A stretch of 64,000 bases of DNA from Glandiceps talaboti (taxonomy: Eukaryota > Hemichordata > Enteropneusta > Spengelidae). This document shows, piece after piece, positions 12,101-24,921 of this stretch; position 1 is the stretch's first letter; the number at the start of each line of letters is the position of its first letter. The stretch covers positions 8,603,598 to 8,667,597 of the forward strand of contig NC_135560.1 in assembly GCF_964340395.1 (NCBI RefSeq). Direction: 5' to 3'. A program made the position numbers and the translations under genes. The notes under the pieces were generated by a model, which was not told where the DNA came from, made no database searches, and was given only the letters and a program-made list of their open reading frames with translations.

Positions 12101-12300
12101 CAGGTGGGGGAAAAAATATCGGGATATCGAATGGTCTACCCCTTTATATCATTGCTAGTATTATTAAATCGTATATTGATACATTTGTAGTAGCACGATT
12201 CGTTTGATATTTTGTTTTAGGAAAAGAGCAAAAATAACTGTGGTTTTATGGACTAGCATAGTACATTATGACCTATCGATGAACTTGAACAATCATAATG
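9124..12300. other. intergenic stretch, no gene seen
   Basis: Only short random ORFs. Notable items are a (G)18 run near 9379, a perfect 11-bp stem with a 7-nt loop (9691-9701 / 9709-9719), a 13-bp hairpin (10358-10370 / 10383-10395) and C- or G-runs near 11233 and 11350. Two similar blocks near 11310-11400 and 11550-11640 ('cctccag/ggg...aagaggt(a/g)gacat') look like a diverged duplication. Confidence 0.5.
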
Positions 12301-12314
12301 AATAAACAAAGGTC

Positions 12315-12437
12315 ATGCACGCACCCACTCACGTGTCACATACTTATCACGTGATAGCCGATCAACCCGGTCCGATCAAAAACCTGACGCAATCGAACTC
12401 TACGTTATTTTACTCCGAGCTACGAAACTGTGAAGAC
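12315..12437 (+). promoter_or_regulatory. paired CACGTG E-boxes and candidate non-coding first exon of perilipin
   Basis: CACGTG occurs at 12330-12335 and again at 12348-12353, the second in the symmetric context ATCACGTGAT. About 85 bp further a good donor GAAGAC|GTGAGT follows at 12437/12438. The perilipin coding exon at 14469 opens with an acceptor two bases before its ATG, so an upstream non-coding exon must exist. This is the best candidate I can see. CACGTG is the core for MiT/TFE, Myc and USF-type bHLH factors; which factor binds is unknown. Confidence 0.35.
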
Positions 12438-14074
12438 GTGAGTGAAATACATCGACTTTCGAAAGGTAAATCTGATTGTAAAGGTGTTATACTTGAACAT
12501 TTTTCTTAATTTCATGTGAGTTAATGTATGTCTTTTCGGTTGAACGATGATTCCCTGCAGTTCAGTGTCGGGTTTTCGCAAATACTACTAAAAGTACTAT
12601 ACTACTACTAGTACTACAGCTCTGAGGTTCGTCGTGTTGAACATCCAGAGCCAAGTTCTAACCTAACGTACGAGTCGATAGGTACAGCATGGACGTACAT
12701 CCGTGGCTACAGTTACTTCTGACAGTGAACAACTGAAAAAGCACTTCAATGATGATCCGAGAGGGATCCTAGTACACAATATTCATGTAATTTGCCATTC
12801 ACATTACTATTAATTACAGAAAAATAGTCCCCGTCCTTGAGAAAATGGCGCATACGTGTGATACGTGGTTTCCGGTCAGATTCATAGTATGATGGCTCTA
12901 TTTGATGATATTTACCCCTGTAAATAGTTAGTTTTGTGATTGAAGAAGTACAGGTTTCGTAGAATGTAACTCACCGTATAATTCGTTAAAATTGTCGAAA
13001 ATTACTTCGTCAAGAACCCATAAATTGAACAACAATACACTACACTACATTTTGTATTCACATCTCATACATTTTAAAATGACGTCATCGTCTTGTAAAT
13101 TATGTTTTCAGGGTAACCGTAAACGATGCAAAAAGAAGTCAGCGACCGTTGAAAGCATACTTTCATTTTCGCTCAATCGTTTTCATCGCATTACCTTTGT
13201 TGTAAAATGTTCTGCTTTTATATGAAATTATAACTAGAATGTAGCAAATTGTAAGTTTATCACAAGGCAATGGAAAACAGGAAGAGAAAAAAAAATCACA
13301 AAATACACCATTGCTTTCCCCACTTTGTGAATATTCCAGTATTCAATAACCATTATGTTATTGTTACACAGGTGATAGAACATAAAGCTTGCAACAGTCG
13401 GATTCAACTATAAACCAAGTGTATTCACATACCTCATAAAAATATTAACAAGACAAGGTTATATTGATAGCTATCTATTTTTTGTGAGCCTTCATAATGT
13501 AGTACAGCACAATACCTCTGATCTTTTCAATACTGGGAATTATTGCTTTATAAATTGATTGATTAATATCATACTATTTGTGATAATTCCTTAACAAAAT
13601 TATTTGAAATACATTTTATATTATTGACTTGTCAGTATTTCATGTAAAGAATGGATGATTGCATTAGTATATGTGTAATGGTAGAACTAGAAGTTTCTAA
13701 TTTCATCATCTCAACTCTTATCATAAATTGTTTACTTAGAAGACTATGTAGGTGTTTATCCTGGCATTTGTTAATCCTGTCTGTATTTGCTAAGCAGATC
13801 AAATGTACAAAGTGCAAATGCACCTTATCAGATACATGTATTGTATGCTAATGACACGACACTCCTTGTTAGGGAAGGGACTAGATCGTGTATGACACAT
13901 TACAACCATTACATCATAAGCCCAAAATAGTTTACATTCACTCCCAGTGGCTGTTGAAGATTGATACACGTCATTTTCCCTAGCTCAGTAGCTGTTGACT
14001 AGAACAAAAAATTAGTGTTAAAACTGTAATTGCATTGCTGAGTACAGGTGTGGAAGTTAGTAACAAGCTACAGG

Positions 14075-14241
14075 CAGTGTTTTATTTAAGGGCGGTAAGT
14101 AGGTAAAATCTACCGGGGTTCCCACATCATTTTACCGGGGTTCCCCACCTAAACTATGATACATTGCATGGGAAGCACTACCAGTTTTACCTCTTTCCCC
14201 CTTTCTGTTACCGGGGTTCCCAAACCTTAGCAAAAACACTG
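14075..14241. mobile_element. hAT-like MITE, copy A
   Basis: The ends are cagtgtttt and aaaacactg, the CAGTG-type terminus common in hAT elements. TACAGG flanks both sides (14069-14074 and 14242-14247). The inside repeats 'accggggttccc' three times. An opposite-orientation copy is at 17690-17847. Confidence 0.7.
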
Positions 14242-14470
14242 TACAGGTGTGGGAATAAGGTAACAATTTTAGTAATGAACTACACTTGTGGCAATATTAT
14301 GGTAACGAAAGTATACTAGGCACATACACTTGTAAGACACAGTCTTGTAAATGTGTATTACTGTACTTGCTGTGGCGACTGGAAACAACACATTTTTAAC
14401 ACTTTTGTCATTTTTGTGTGTGTCAACTGTCCTTATTTGTAACATCTTCCTATTTTGCTTGGTACCAGCT

Positions 14471-17400
14471 ATGCCTGCTGTAGAAACTGAGATGGAGTCT
14501 GTTAATGAAATGAAAGATGTTAGTGTTGATATGTCTGAGAACAAGGATAATATCATCAGCCGTGTTGCTGGACTGCCCATGGTGAATTCTGCCATTGGAC
14601 AAGTGACTAATATGTACACAAAGACCAAGGAATATAATGGTTTGGTCAAGTATACCTTGGAAGCTGCTGAGAAATCTGTTGTCACCGTCGCCAGTGCTGC
14701 AATGCCAGTTGTTAATACACTTGAAAAACCAAGTAAGTTTTTTTAAAGGAACATTCCTTCATCAGGGTTTTTGGTACAGATGATTGATATTGGAGTTAGT
14801 GAGTAGAGAGGAAAAGTCACTGACAATGCAATTGGCCATTCCAGACTGCAAACAGGAAATTGAGAATACAGCGACCTCACTCAAATTGGGGGTATCATGT
14901 AAATCAGGGATGTTTTTCATATTGTTCAGACACTGAGGAAAGCAGCAGTGCTGTATGATTAACTGAGTAACCTATACCATGTATACCCCAAGATACACAC
15001 AGACAGGAAGTAGAGTACCACCATGGCAAATTTTGGAAAGGTCTATTGAAGTATCTGTAAAACAGATACAACTACTTAGAGTACCAGTACTTGCATTTGA
15101 ATCCCTTTGTGCAAACATCAGAAAACAGCAAACAACATGTTTGGTGTTAATATGAATGACATCTGTTATAAGTTTTATCCTCTATTTGTTATAAGAAATT
15201 CTCTGTACTCAAAATAGTAGGTTTACATTTGATTGTAAGCTACTGTGTATTAAACATTGATGTTTTGTTCTCCTTTCAGTTGGAATGGCTAACGACTTTG
15301 CCTGTAATCAGATGGATAAGTTAGAGGAAGCTTACCCAGTCATTACTCAGCCTTCTGATAAGGTAAAGAGAAAGACATGCCATATCAAGTGTGTTTAAAT
15401 AAAGAGTGTATATGGGAAGTGCAGTGTTTAGATTGTGAAATGGCATCAATCGTGTGCTGCTTGATGATATCCAAATTTCACTGTATGCTGAGTGTATGTA
15501 ATGTGTATGCAAGAAAAAATTTTCATGGTTGCTGACACACTCAACCTCTGTTTCTAGTCCTTTATCACTACATTTTATAGATTTTGTGTGTGTGTTAAAT
15601 TGAACATGCTGAGACAATCACTGCATTAATATTAAATAATGAAATAAATAACACACTGGGGTACTCACTATTTATGATACTTTCAGGTATACAGCAGTGT
15701 TGTTGATGGCAGCAAACGTGTATGGGATAACACCAAGTCCATCGGTACTAGGACCATCGATAATTTGATGAATACCAAAGTTGGTCAAGCTGTGTCTGCT
15801 AGTGTGGACATTAGTTTATCTATGTCTGAAATTGTGGTCGATCATTGTCTTCCTCCTGATGCAGTAGAACGAGGTAAGGGTCAATTGAGTACAGGGTAAA
15901 ATTTGATTGGGTACCCCAAGAAAAGTAACTCGGGTAGATTTTATCTACTCACTCAGCTTCAAACAAAACCACTGATAATGAAGAAAAACATATTGCAAAA
16001 TGCCTACTACAAACAAGTATTTGTATTGTCTACTTGAATTAATTTCTTCAAATCTTGTCATTTACTTTTCTTTTCCGTAGAGGAGGATATGGCTGAAGCT
16101 TCCAAGGAGAAAACTGATGAAGAGAAGCAGCTGTGCATTGCTCCTGTTCAACGTGTAGTTAGCCTTACTGGTAAAGTGCGTCACCGTATTTATGTACGAG
16201 CTATGGCTAAACTGCAGACTGCTCAAAAACGTAGTCAGGAAACTGTAGAAAAGTTGCATTATACAGTCAACCTGGTAAGTCAACTAGAGAGTCAATTATT
16301 GTGTGTAAGTCAACTAGATTGTAAACTATGATGTCATGTTCTTAAAATTTTGTGACACATCCAGCCGTCAGACTTGCCGTACTGATTGACAATCCCTTTT
16401 CCAAGTTGTCATGACAATTGGTCCAGCTACTAGGAATGTGTATACAGAGAATCAAATACTGTTACCAGTACTAGTAGGTTGTATTCACCAATAAGTGATC
16501 ACAGGTCTCCATCCCAAAAGTACCATTTTATATGTGAAAGTCATTCATTTATGATATCTCTATGGTGAGGACAATTTCATTCACACCAGGCAGGTGTGAC
16601 AGAATACAATTTGTACATTTCAATGTGAAAATGTAATGTACATGTCATCTGTTTCAGATTGAATATGCCAAGGCCAACATTGATACGACCAATCAAAAAG
16701 TTCGTGACCAAATGAACAGTGCACAAGAAACATTGTGGACCACTTGGGATGATTGGACAACTGAAGATGGGCAAGGTGAAGAAGGTGGTCAAGAATCACA
16801 GGTAAGTGGTTAAATGATCTGGTATGTGGTGATATGATCTCAGGTATGTGGAAAAAATGATTGTAAGGGGAAATGATTTCAGGGTTTGTGGTGAAATGGT
16901 CTAATGTACGTGGTGAAATGATTTCAGATATGTGGTGAAATTATTTTCATAGATCAGTCTGCACATGATGATACAATGTTGATCCTTGTTCAACTTTTTA
17001 GCCATTATTCCTCACCAGGTGACAAAATCATGCATCTTCAGCAACAATTATGTTTCCCATGAAGGTACTGAAAATGGAATCTCAGAAATTTAAAATTTGA
17101 ATCCTACATTTAAATTCTAGGTACCCACAATAGTATTTTACCACACACTTAGAGGGTCAAAATAGAACAAAAAAGTCTTGACTTATTCTCACAAATAACT
17201 AAGTAATGCATGTGTAGTACACGGACTGGATGTCGAGGTGACAACTAAGAAATCAAACAACAGTTAATGGTATGCTGTGCCTATTTGGTTAATTGTTATT
17301 TCGGCAATAGGAATTACTATTACCATACCAGCAGTACAAAAATGTCCTAAATCTTCAATGAATTATGAATTTTTGGCAGAATTCAGAAGAGAAAACTGTG

Positions 17401-19522
17401 AGCGTTATACGTGGACTGACAAAACGGCTGACTGTCGCCAGTGGTAAACTAGCAACTGCCGGCATGGATGTCTTACCTGAAACTGTAACCAAACAACTGA
17501 CCAAGGCCAAGGACACAGCTGAAGATTTGTATGACTCCATGAAACAGGTAAGTGATTTATTCATCCACTTTTTTGTATACCATCATCAGAACGCAAACAG
17601 TATTAGATTTTTTTTAGCATCAGCTGATAGATTAAAAACTTGGATGGATTGAAAGCTAGTTAAACCCTGCCTGAAGGAAAAACAACTGGCAGCGTTTTTG
17701 CTAACGTTAGGGAACCCCAGTAACAGAAAGGGGTAGAAATGACTGTTTCCCCATAGAGTCTATGATAATTTTGTTTGTGAAACCAGGTAAAATAAGTTTG
17801 GAACCCTCGATAGATTTTACCTACTTACCACCATCATCAAAACACTGAACTTCATACAAAAATGTTCAATTACAAGTAGTGACATGATTCATATTTTTCA
17901 ACAGGTGAAGGTTTTGAATGACTTACCATCATCATTACTAGATCAGGCTAAAGACAGACTCAACCAGGTTTCCGAAGCCATGTTGTCTGTCACAGAATAT
18001 GTTGTCAACTCCAAGGCATTGCAATGGCTGGTAAGCATGGTAATCACTAATTTCTAGCCAAAAAGATTACTTTTGATTGGCTTGCTTTGATCACATGACA
18101 GCATAGCCAAACTCGACTCAAGACAAATGAGTTCGTGGATAAAAATTTGAATAAGTGATGTGATGTCATCACAAACAGTAGCAGAAACACGGATACTGTG
18201 TGATATTGGTTTGTTGTCATGTACTTTGGCTTTGCAGTGTGAATAACAAAAATACTGTACTGTGTGCAAACGCATTTAAGTTTGAAATTTGTGTGACTAT
18301 ACCAATTAATTAAAGAGTTTGAATTGTTTTTGTAATGTACACTCAAATACCGACAAGACCGGATACACTTTTACCTTGATCCCACACCACGTGTGTATCA
18401 CTGTACTTGTACCTATCAACCTTCCCGCTATCATTGCCCTAGCCATGATTGCATGTTTTCATTCACCACCAAAAACAGTCAATAATTTGAAAAGTGATTG
18501 AGTGATTGGTTAGTTGTGATGAACAGTTCATGCTTACAAGGTCAACATGTGCAAGGTGACCAATCCCATCTCGGTTAGCCCCCTCCTATAGATTTTACTG
18601 GCCAATCTGTATACAGTTAATCAACACATACAACATCATGGTACTTGTAATCTGATGCTGCTGATGTACATGGTATCTTCAACTGTTTGGCATTGTGTGC
18701 CATGGATGAAATATTTACTCAGTAGAGGGCTATGCAAAATCACCAAAACCAGTGTCAGATTTGTGTTCATCATACATTGTTAAGGCACTTAATTTCATGC
18801 ATACATTTTATTCCATCCATGATTCAATACTTTATTGTTACAATAATGGATTGATGGAATAGTATCTTGGTATTGTTTCGTTCGTACGTCGTTGACAAAA
18901 TGTCTTGCATGTTGTGTCATGCCACTACACCCCCACCCCATGAACTGGATGTACTCAAGTCAATCAGAACATGGTACAATGAAATGCAGTTTGTAAGATG
19001 CGCCATGATGGGGCGCCCTCACACATCGGTCAACCCCTTTCACTATAAAGCAGGCCAGTGGCATGATGTATCTTACAGTCTAAAAGAAATGTGTTAAGGA
19101 AAGACAACAACAGGAAAATCAAACAAGAAATTACATCTGTCACTCTGTTTGTCAGTCTCTAACTGCCTGTCTTGCACTTTCAACTATCTTTCTTGATTTG
19201 CTGTGTTCTGGGAAGTAACTGGGTTCTATTTTATGTGTTATGTACAGTGTCTTTACTTATGCATGTGTCCACCAAACTCTTCTAGGTCCCTGATAAGGTG
19301 AAACAAGTGTTAGACGTCAGAAAACCCCTAACAAACCAAGGTAACGAGAACACGCCTGCAGGCCCAGATGAAAACTATTCAGCTGAGGATGACGGTGATA
19401 GTGATGATGATGATGATGATGATGATTATGATGTTGATATCGATGATGAGTTTCATGCTAACGAGCAAGATATTGATGATGAGTTTTATGTTAACGAGCT
19501 AGATTTAAACAAGTGGTTATGA
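14471..19522 (+). CDS. perilipin family protein (lipid-droplet coat), isoform 1
   Basis: Eight coding exons: 14471-14732, 15280-15362, 15687-15873, 16081-16274, 16658-16801, 17380-17547, 17905-18030 and 19286-19522. All have GT..AG borders and consistent phases, giving 466 aa. Perilipins coat lipid droplets and control lipase access. Family evidence: an N-terminal PAT region (ISRVAGLPMVNSAIGQV at about residues 29-45, then MDKLEEAYPVITQPSDK at about 99-115). Amphipathic helical stretches follow (VWDNTKSIGTRTIDNLMNTK; LTGKVRHRIYVRAMAKL), and a helical C-terminal region includes WTTWDDW and YDSMKQVKVLNDLP. Length and order match vertebrate PLIN2/PLIN3 (about 435 aa). The start ATG lies two bases after an acceptor (AG at 14467-14468), so the 5'UTR is split. 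The last exon encodes a very acidic tail, partly from a (GAT)n run at 19401-19427, with two repeats of DIDDEF. An alternative last exon is at 19876. A likely poly(A) signal is at 21049-21054. Confidence 0.9.
16275..16318 (+). repeat. duplicated 5' splice site after perilipin exon 4
   Basis: GTAAGTCAACTAGA occurs at the authentic donor (16275-16288) and again 30 bp downstream (16305-16318). It is a two-copy tandem whose first copy is the functional splice site. Confidence 0.75.
16799..16950 (+). repeat. donor-seeded minisatellite after perilipin exon 5
   Basis: The sequence from the authentic donor (CAG|GTAAGTGGTTAAATGAT) is repeated about seven times in 20-23 bp units in diverged form: GGTATGTGGTGATATGATCT, CAGGTATGTGG, then copies with 'tgtggtgaaatg'. 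Several units keep GTATGT, a usable donor-like hexamer. Confidence 0.7.
17690..17847. mobile_element. hAT-like MITE, copy B (perilipin intron 6)
   Basis: Reverse-orientation relative of 14075-14241, with ends cagcgttttt and aaaacactg. It shares the 'gggaacccc(a/g)gtaacagaaaggggg' region and the 'tagattttacctacttacc' region. Confidence 0.65.
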
Positions 19523-19875
19523 CTTGTAGGGCCAGTAGTTCAACACAAACCAGCTAACTCATTCCAGTGTTTAACCATGCATGTTTGTGTACAATTAGAA
19601 GTAAACCATCATGTTTCTGTGATGTCAATTAGTGTGTGTGAGTGTAGACACAACATCATGACTAGCTATAACGTAAAATGTGCATTCTCATTTCAACGAT
19701 TTCTTTCTCATTTGCCACCCCTAGTCCTATCTTGGCTATCACCCCGACTACAACTCCTCTTTTCATACGCTTCTTCCACCGAGACAAACTCTCGGGTACA
19801 CACCTCTCAAATGCTTTGCTCCTGAAAAATTGCTTTAATTATGCATGGCTCTCTTCATATTTGTCTTACGTTTAG

Positions 19876-20016
19876 GTACCAGATGTGGAACTTGATCGTT
19901 TAAATTTTGATGAATTTGGAGAGGAAGATGATAATGATGATGATGACCTTGGTGATATTGATAGCACCAATTCAGGAATTGATGTAGACTTTTATGACAG
20001 CAATAGTGAAGAGTGA
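19876..20016 (+). CDS. perilipin alternative last coding exon (isoform 2)
   Basis: After an acceptor at 19875, an exon in the same phase 0 as the 19286 exon begins VPDVELDRLNFDEFGEED and ends in a TGA at 20014-20016 (46 codons). The 19286 exon begins VPDKVKQVLD. The shared VPD start, common phase and common acidic Asp-rich character suggest an ancient exon duplication used as mutually exclusive 3' ends. With exons 1-7 it gives a 434-aa protein. Joining both exons in series does not work, because the 19286 exon ends in a stop. Confidence 0.75.
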   Translation, partial: VPDVELDRLNFDEFGEEDDNDDDDLGDIDSTNSGIDVDFYDSNSEE

Positions 20017-23000
20017 GCGACTGTTAAGTCTCAGATCACATTTCTTTCATACTTCAGGAGTCTGAGTTTAATACCTTAAAACTAACAAATGCATCTATGA
20101 CGAACATTTCCAGTGTAACAAAATGACTTAATAGTTCACTTAGCTAGCCACTGTCATTCTCATTACCTGAAATAGAATTTTTACCATCTAGGAGCATAAT
20201 TTAAATAACCATCATTCAAATTCTTTGTCTAAATTTTCATTCAAATTTTGATGCTCCAAATGTTACGCATGCATTGCTATATGTGCGTGTGAGAATTAGT
20301 CGACCTTCTTGTTCTATTTTGACCAGCTAGCAAGATGTGAAATGCTATTACAGGTACTGAGAATTCCATGTGTAGCTTACTTACCTCCGTAATAAACATT
20401 TGAGGGTTCTTGTCCCCATGGTGATTAGGAAGACTTAGTTGGCATACATGATAACATGACCCAATTGATAACTAGTACCACAAAGGAATAGTTAAAGACT
20501 TCAAACAAGTAAGAATATATAGGTCAAACAAATCACCACCTTGTCTTTGCGAAAGTATAAAAATACTCCAGAATGAGTGTCGATCATTTAGAAGATGAAA
20601 TTTATTAACATATGGTCACAAGTAATGAAGAGAATAACAGTACTTACTCTGTTCTTGTCATAGTTTTACTTTGAATACCACAAAAGAATTGACACTCGTG
20701 ATTTATTTTCACTAAATTTATAAGAAACATTTTGACATGTGTTGTTGAAATATACATTTGAGGTTGACAGCTTCAGGAATTGCATTGGGTAATAATAAAC
20801 TTACCAGCATCCTACCTTTCTTATATACTCAGCTTGAGGCATGTACTGTTACTTGTATTTGAAATCTTTTGATTGGATATGGATGATTAGTTCTGACAGA
20901 GATCACCGTTTTACATCTAAATCAAATATTGTCTGTGTTCACAAAATTAGATTTTTTTTGAGGTGATAAAGTGGTACATGTTCTTTTGTAGTCTGTTTGT
21001 CAGTTTGGATTCTTATGAAACCTGTTTGACTTTTTAGTTTCAGTAGTAAATAAACCTGCATTGTGAAAGTTATTAACCAGTATTGTCTGTGTATGTGTAT
21101 GTGTGTGTGCATGTGAATGAGTTATATGCCAAGTAAAACACAGGTCTCCCCCCCCCCCCCCCCCTAGAGAATGCAAGTCGAAGATTTTACCTTGGTCAGA
21201 TTTTTATCATTGATTTTATCCATGTCTATATAGAAGTGGTAAACAAGCGATATCACATTGACAAACATGCCAGGGGCTTTCTGGCATCTTTTCATTTCTA
21301 CTTAAAGCAGTTTGAGACATGTTCTCACTCTTAGCATTCTAGTAGTTGTTTGGCAAGACATTTTCCATCAAATACATTGCTATGTATATCTACTGACATG
21401 ACTACTGCATCAGGGTTGTTCTAAACCGCTAATTGTACCCTATTGTGCAGAATTGTGAAACTTCCTGGTAGTTCTAAATAACTGAGTAAAAGCAGGTAGT
21501 TCAAGACTTCTACAATGAATCATGAAAGTCTTTCAGAATTGTTGATAAATTGGATGAATGCATTGGTATTCCATTTTTTTTAGCCCAACCAAAGTTCAGA
21601 TGTGCTGTGTCTGTAGGTCAAGTTGTCTGTGTGTGTGTCTAATCAAGTTGTGTATGTATGTATGTTTGTGTGCAGCTAGGTATGTTTGTAATAGTGTGTA
21701 TGTAATAAATGCTGTCCGGGTAAATACACGCCGACGTAGGAGGCGTGTATTGCCCAGATGGCATTTATCTTGTACCCCAGGAACTTCATTTGTAGTGACA
21801 TATTCTTCCCAGGAAGAACTTCATACACTCATCATCTGTTTTGATTTCCGATAAAAAGACTGATGCCTAAAGCCGACAACATTGATACACGCTGGTGTCA
21901 ACATTCTATGTCACACACGTATATCATTACATGTACATTGTGATGAAAATAGCAGTTACATCACAATTGACAAGTGTATTACATCACAATGTACTTGGTA
22001 TTATTATACAGGACATTCATACTACAAACTACTCAATACAATCACATCCATTATGTTTATGGAACTACTGATGAATGAAATTTAATCGGCACTGATAAAA
22101 CAAAACATGGCTACTGACATCAAAAATACAACTTTCAGAGAAGTTGTTTATCTGTCTCTATTCAACAAGACTAGCGTAAAGAAACTTAATTACTTGCAAA
22201 TAAAATACACCATTCAAACTTTTGAAATGTTGTGTATTACGAAGCAATATAGCGTACATAAAGGTAACATCCAATAATACTTGATATGTCATAAGTCCGT
22301 CATCAACACAATACAGTCTTCAATTATTGCGACTTTTTTGTTTTGTACATAATGTTCAGACACACTGATCTATGTCCTCAGATGTCATAACAGCAAATCG
22401 TCGTTTTCTCCCTGTCATGATACTGTGTATCCCTTAGCTTGCAAGTTGCGACTTATGTGTATTTTATCAAAGACAAGTAAGAAACTGTGATTTTGTTCAC
22501 CTTCTATTACCCTCTGTTTACATTTATTAGTGAGTGAACCAAGTCTTATCAGTTCAGTTACATTCAGGGGCCATGTTGTTGTTATGATTGTCTATGTCTA
22601 ATCGTTCTTCCTGGTAACACACAGTCAGGGGCCATGTTTTTGTTATGATTGTCTGCATCTAATTACTCTTCCCAGGATGGCATTAATTGGATCTCATACA
22701 CAGAAAATACACTCCCGCCAAAGATATTAGATAAATTTGCTACTCAGCAATTACACCGGTCTTCATGCTTTTCCCTGATTGGTCAATAGTCTATCAGCTA
22801 GCCCTCGGATGTTCTTCCGATAAAATACGACACACAGCCGAACAACCCTATCGAGGATGGAACATCCGAGGTCTAGCGAATGTCATCAGGATATAAATAA
22901 CTGCCAATCAGAGAACCGTATTAGCGACAAGCACAAACATAGGACAATAGCTAAATTTTCAAGCATATTCATCTTAAGGAGGGCCTTGTAAAAATAACCA

Positions 23001-24900
23001 CCAATGCGTTAACTAAAATGTGTGAATGACAACGTCTACACACTCATCAAACACAATTACCATAAACTGATAAGACATAGTAAGACATAAATGTGTTTGT
23101 CAACACCTGCATGCAGAGATTGAATATATTAAAGTATATATATATATGCATATATGGCCCAACCCACCGCTTATCGTAATCTCAATGGAATGTCCGGTCT
23201 GAAAATGACATTCGCTAGACTGTTCAGGCAAGCCCTCACATGCGAACTTCGTTCGCTTATAGTTATAGCATCGAAAGAAAGCCTGAACGTCTAGCAGCAA
23301 GACTAATTGGTCAACAGCCTCATTTGTAACTGTCAGTTGACATTTAATGCCCACACCGGATGCATGCACGCATGTAGATATGTACATATGTATAGTATGT
23401 ATGTATGTATGTATGTGTAATATATGTATTGGATTGTGTGTGTGTGTGTGTGTGTGTGTGCGTGCGTGCGTGCGTGTGTGTGAACAACTTACAATACAAA
23501 GGACACAGGAATGATTTCCTTATATTTGATAGGAATATTTCTCATGAATGTGTTTCAGGCAAAGACCAGGTCAGTGATACACAAATTAGGTCTAGAAAGT
23601 TATGAATGGTTTTATGTAAACAAAGTGAAAGAACTATTGGACAGACTGGTCTGACAATTTGTGGGGACATTTAAAGGGATGTCTAGAGCTGACTGTACAT
23701 TCAGTTGTGCATCACTCCCATTGACAAAATAAAGCCACTTCAGTTTCATTACCTTCTCTTTTATTGTCAAAAAATTAATTCTCAATACAAATACAGGACA
23801 GTCCAAAGTACAGAAGAAAAGAAATATTCATCATGATTCAAATAATAAATACATGATTTGTGATTGTGATCAAAATGTTCACTATAACATAACTTATTAC
23901 AGAATTTTCACTAAAACATAAACTTGATATAACAGACTTTTGTAATGAAAAGTTCACCATTACCACACTGTTCATTATAACAACTTGTTACAGTACAGTT
24001 TTCACTATAACAGAATGTTATAAAAGGATGTTCACTATACAGTTTCTTGTAACAGAACACTCACTATAACAGAAATTGTAATAACTGAGCATTTACTGTA
24101 ATGTAACTTGAGAAAATAGAATGTTTAAAATAATATAAGCTTTGTTCAACAGCAATCACAATATACATTACTACATGTATTATTTGTTTCAAAAAAAATT
24201 AAAAGCTAAAAAAATTAACTATTTTTAAAAAGTTAGGTAGGATGTATACATCATTACTCGTGTGAAGAAAAGCTCTCCACGTTCATGTTCATATGTACTC
24301 GAAGTTGCATTGCTCCAAGTCAAAATGTGTCAACTCAAACCATACCAGAAGGAACGGACAACCACTCATCCTTCCAAGGGAGGAGTTGATAATTTTGAGT
24401 CTCGTTTACTTGTAAAAGCACAGCCATGCTTTTGCACAAATATGCAAACATTTTTCCTTTGCATGTTCTGGTATGAATACATCAAATTATATAATTTTGG
24501 ACAGCATACAGACAAAGTCTTTATTCTTTAAATTTGTAATCATGACTCTGAATGAAATATTACTTGTTGTATTACCTCCTCCAACTCACCCCCCACCCCC
24601 ACCCCCACCCACCCCTCCACTTCTTACCAATGAAGTGCACCCATATTACTGCCACAGTTTTCAAAATAAAATATAAAGTTAGATAACTTTAAATGAGGCA
24701 AAAGATAAAGAAAATGTTGTAAGATATTGCATAGGATCCAAGTCGTTTGGCTACACGTTACAATTGGGAAGTGTTGTTACTGTTCATTACACTCAATGCA
24801 TTCTGATCAGAATGTTGGGATAGTATACCTGGTGTCATTTTTCTCTCCTTCAGTGTTAGCAGCCAGACTAGTTTTCACTTATTTCACTGTTCCTTGTTTT
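20017..24900. other. perilipin 3' flank and intergenic sequence
   Basis: No gene is recognised. Visible features are an AATAAA at 21049-21054 and a (C)17 run near 21150. There is also an imperfect hairpin at about 21707-21771 with a 10-bp core (aatacacgcc / ggcgtgtatt), a two-copy 60-bp direct repeat at about 22565-22680 ('aggggccatgtt...'), and (GT)n near 23435-23480. A degenerate ~40-bp tandem repeat runs about 23870-24110 ('cactataacaga'), and (CCCCCA)-like runs sit near 24585-24615. Confidence 0.5.
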
Positions 24901-24921
24901 ACAGCAACAGACATTGTGATT

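Noticed and set aside
14351-14470. Perilipin N-terminal extension (a hydrophobic leader starting MCITVLAVATG)
   Set aside because: A polypyrimidine tract and acceptor at 14468 lie right before the internal ATG at 14471; perilipins lack signal peptides.
18867-19097. Extra perilipin exon from the 76-codon frame
   Set aside because: No acceptor/donor pair in the right phase, and the peptide has no perilipin character; exons 7 and 8 join directly in phase 0.
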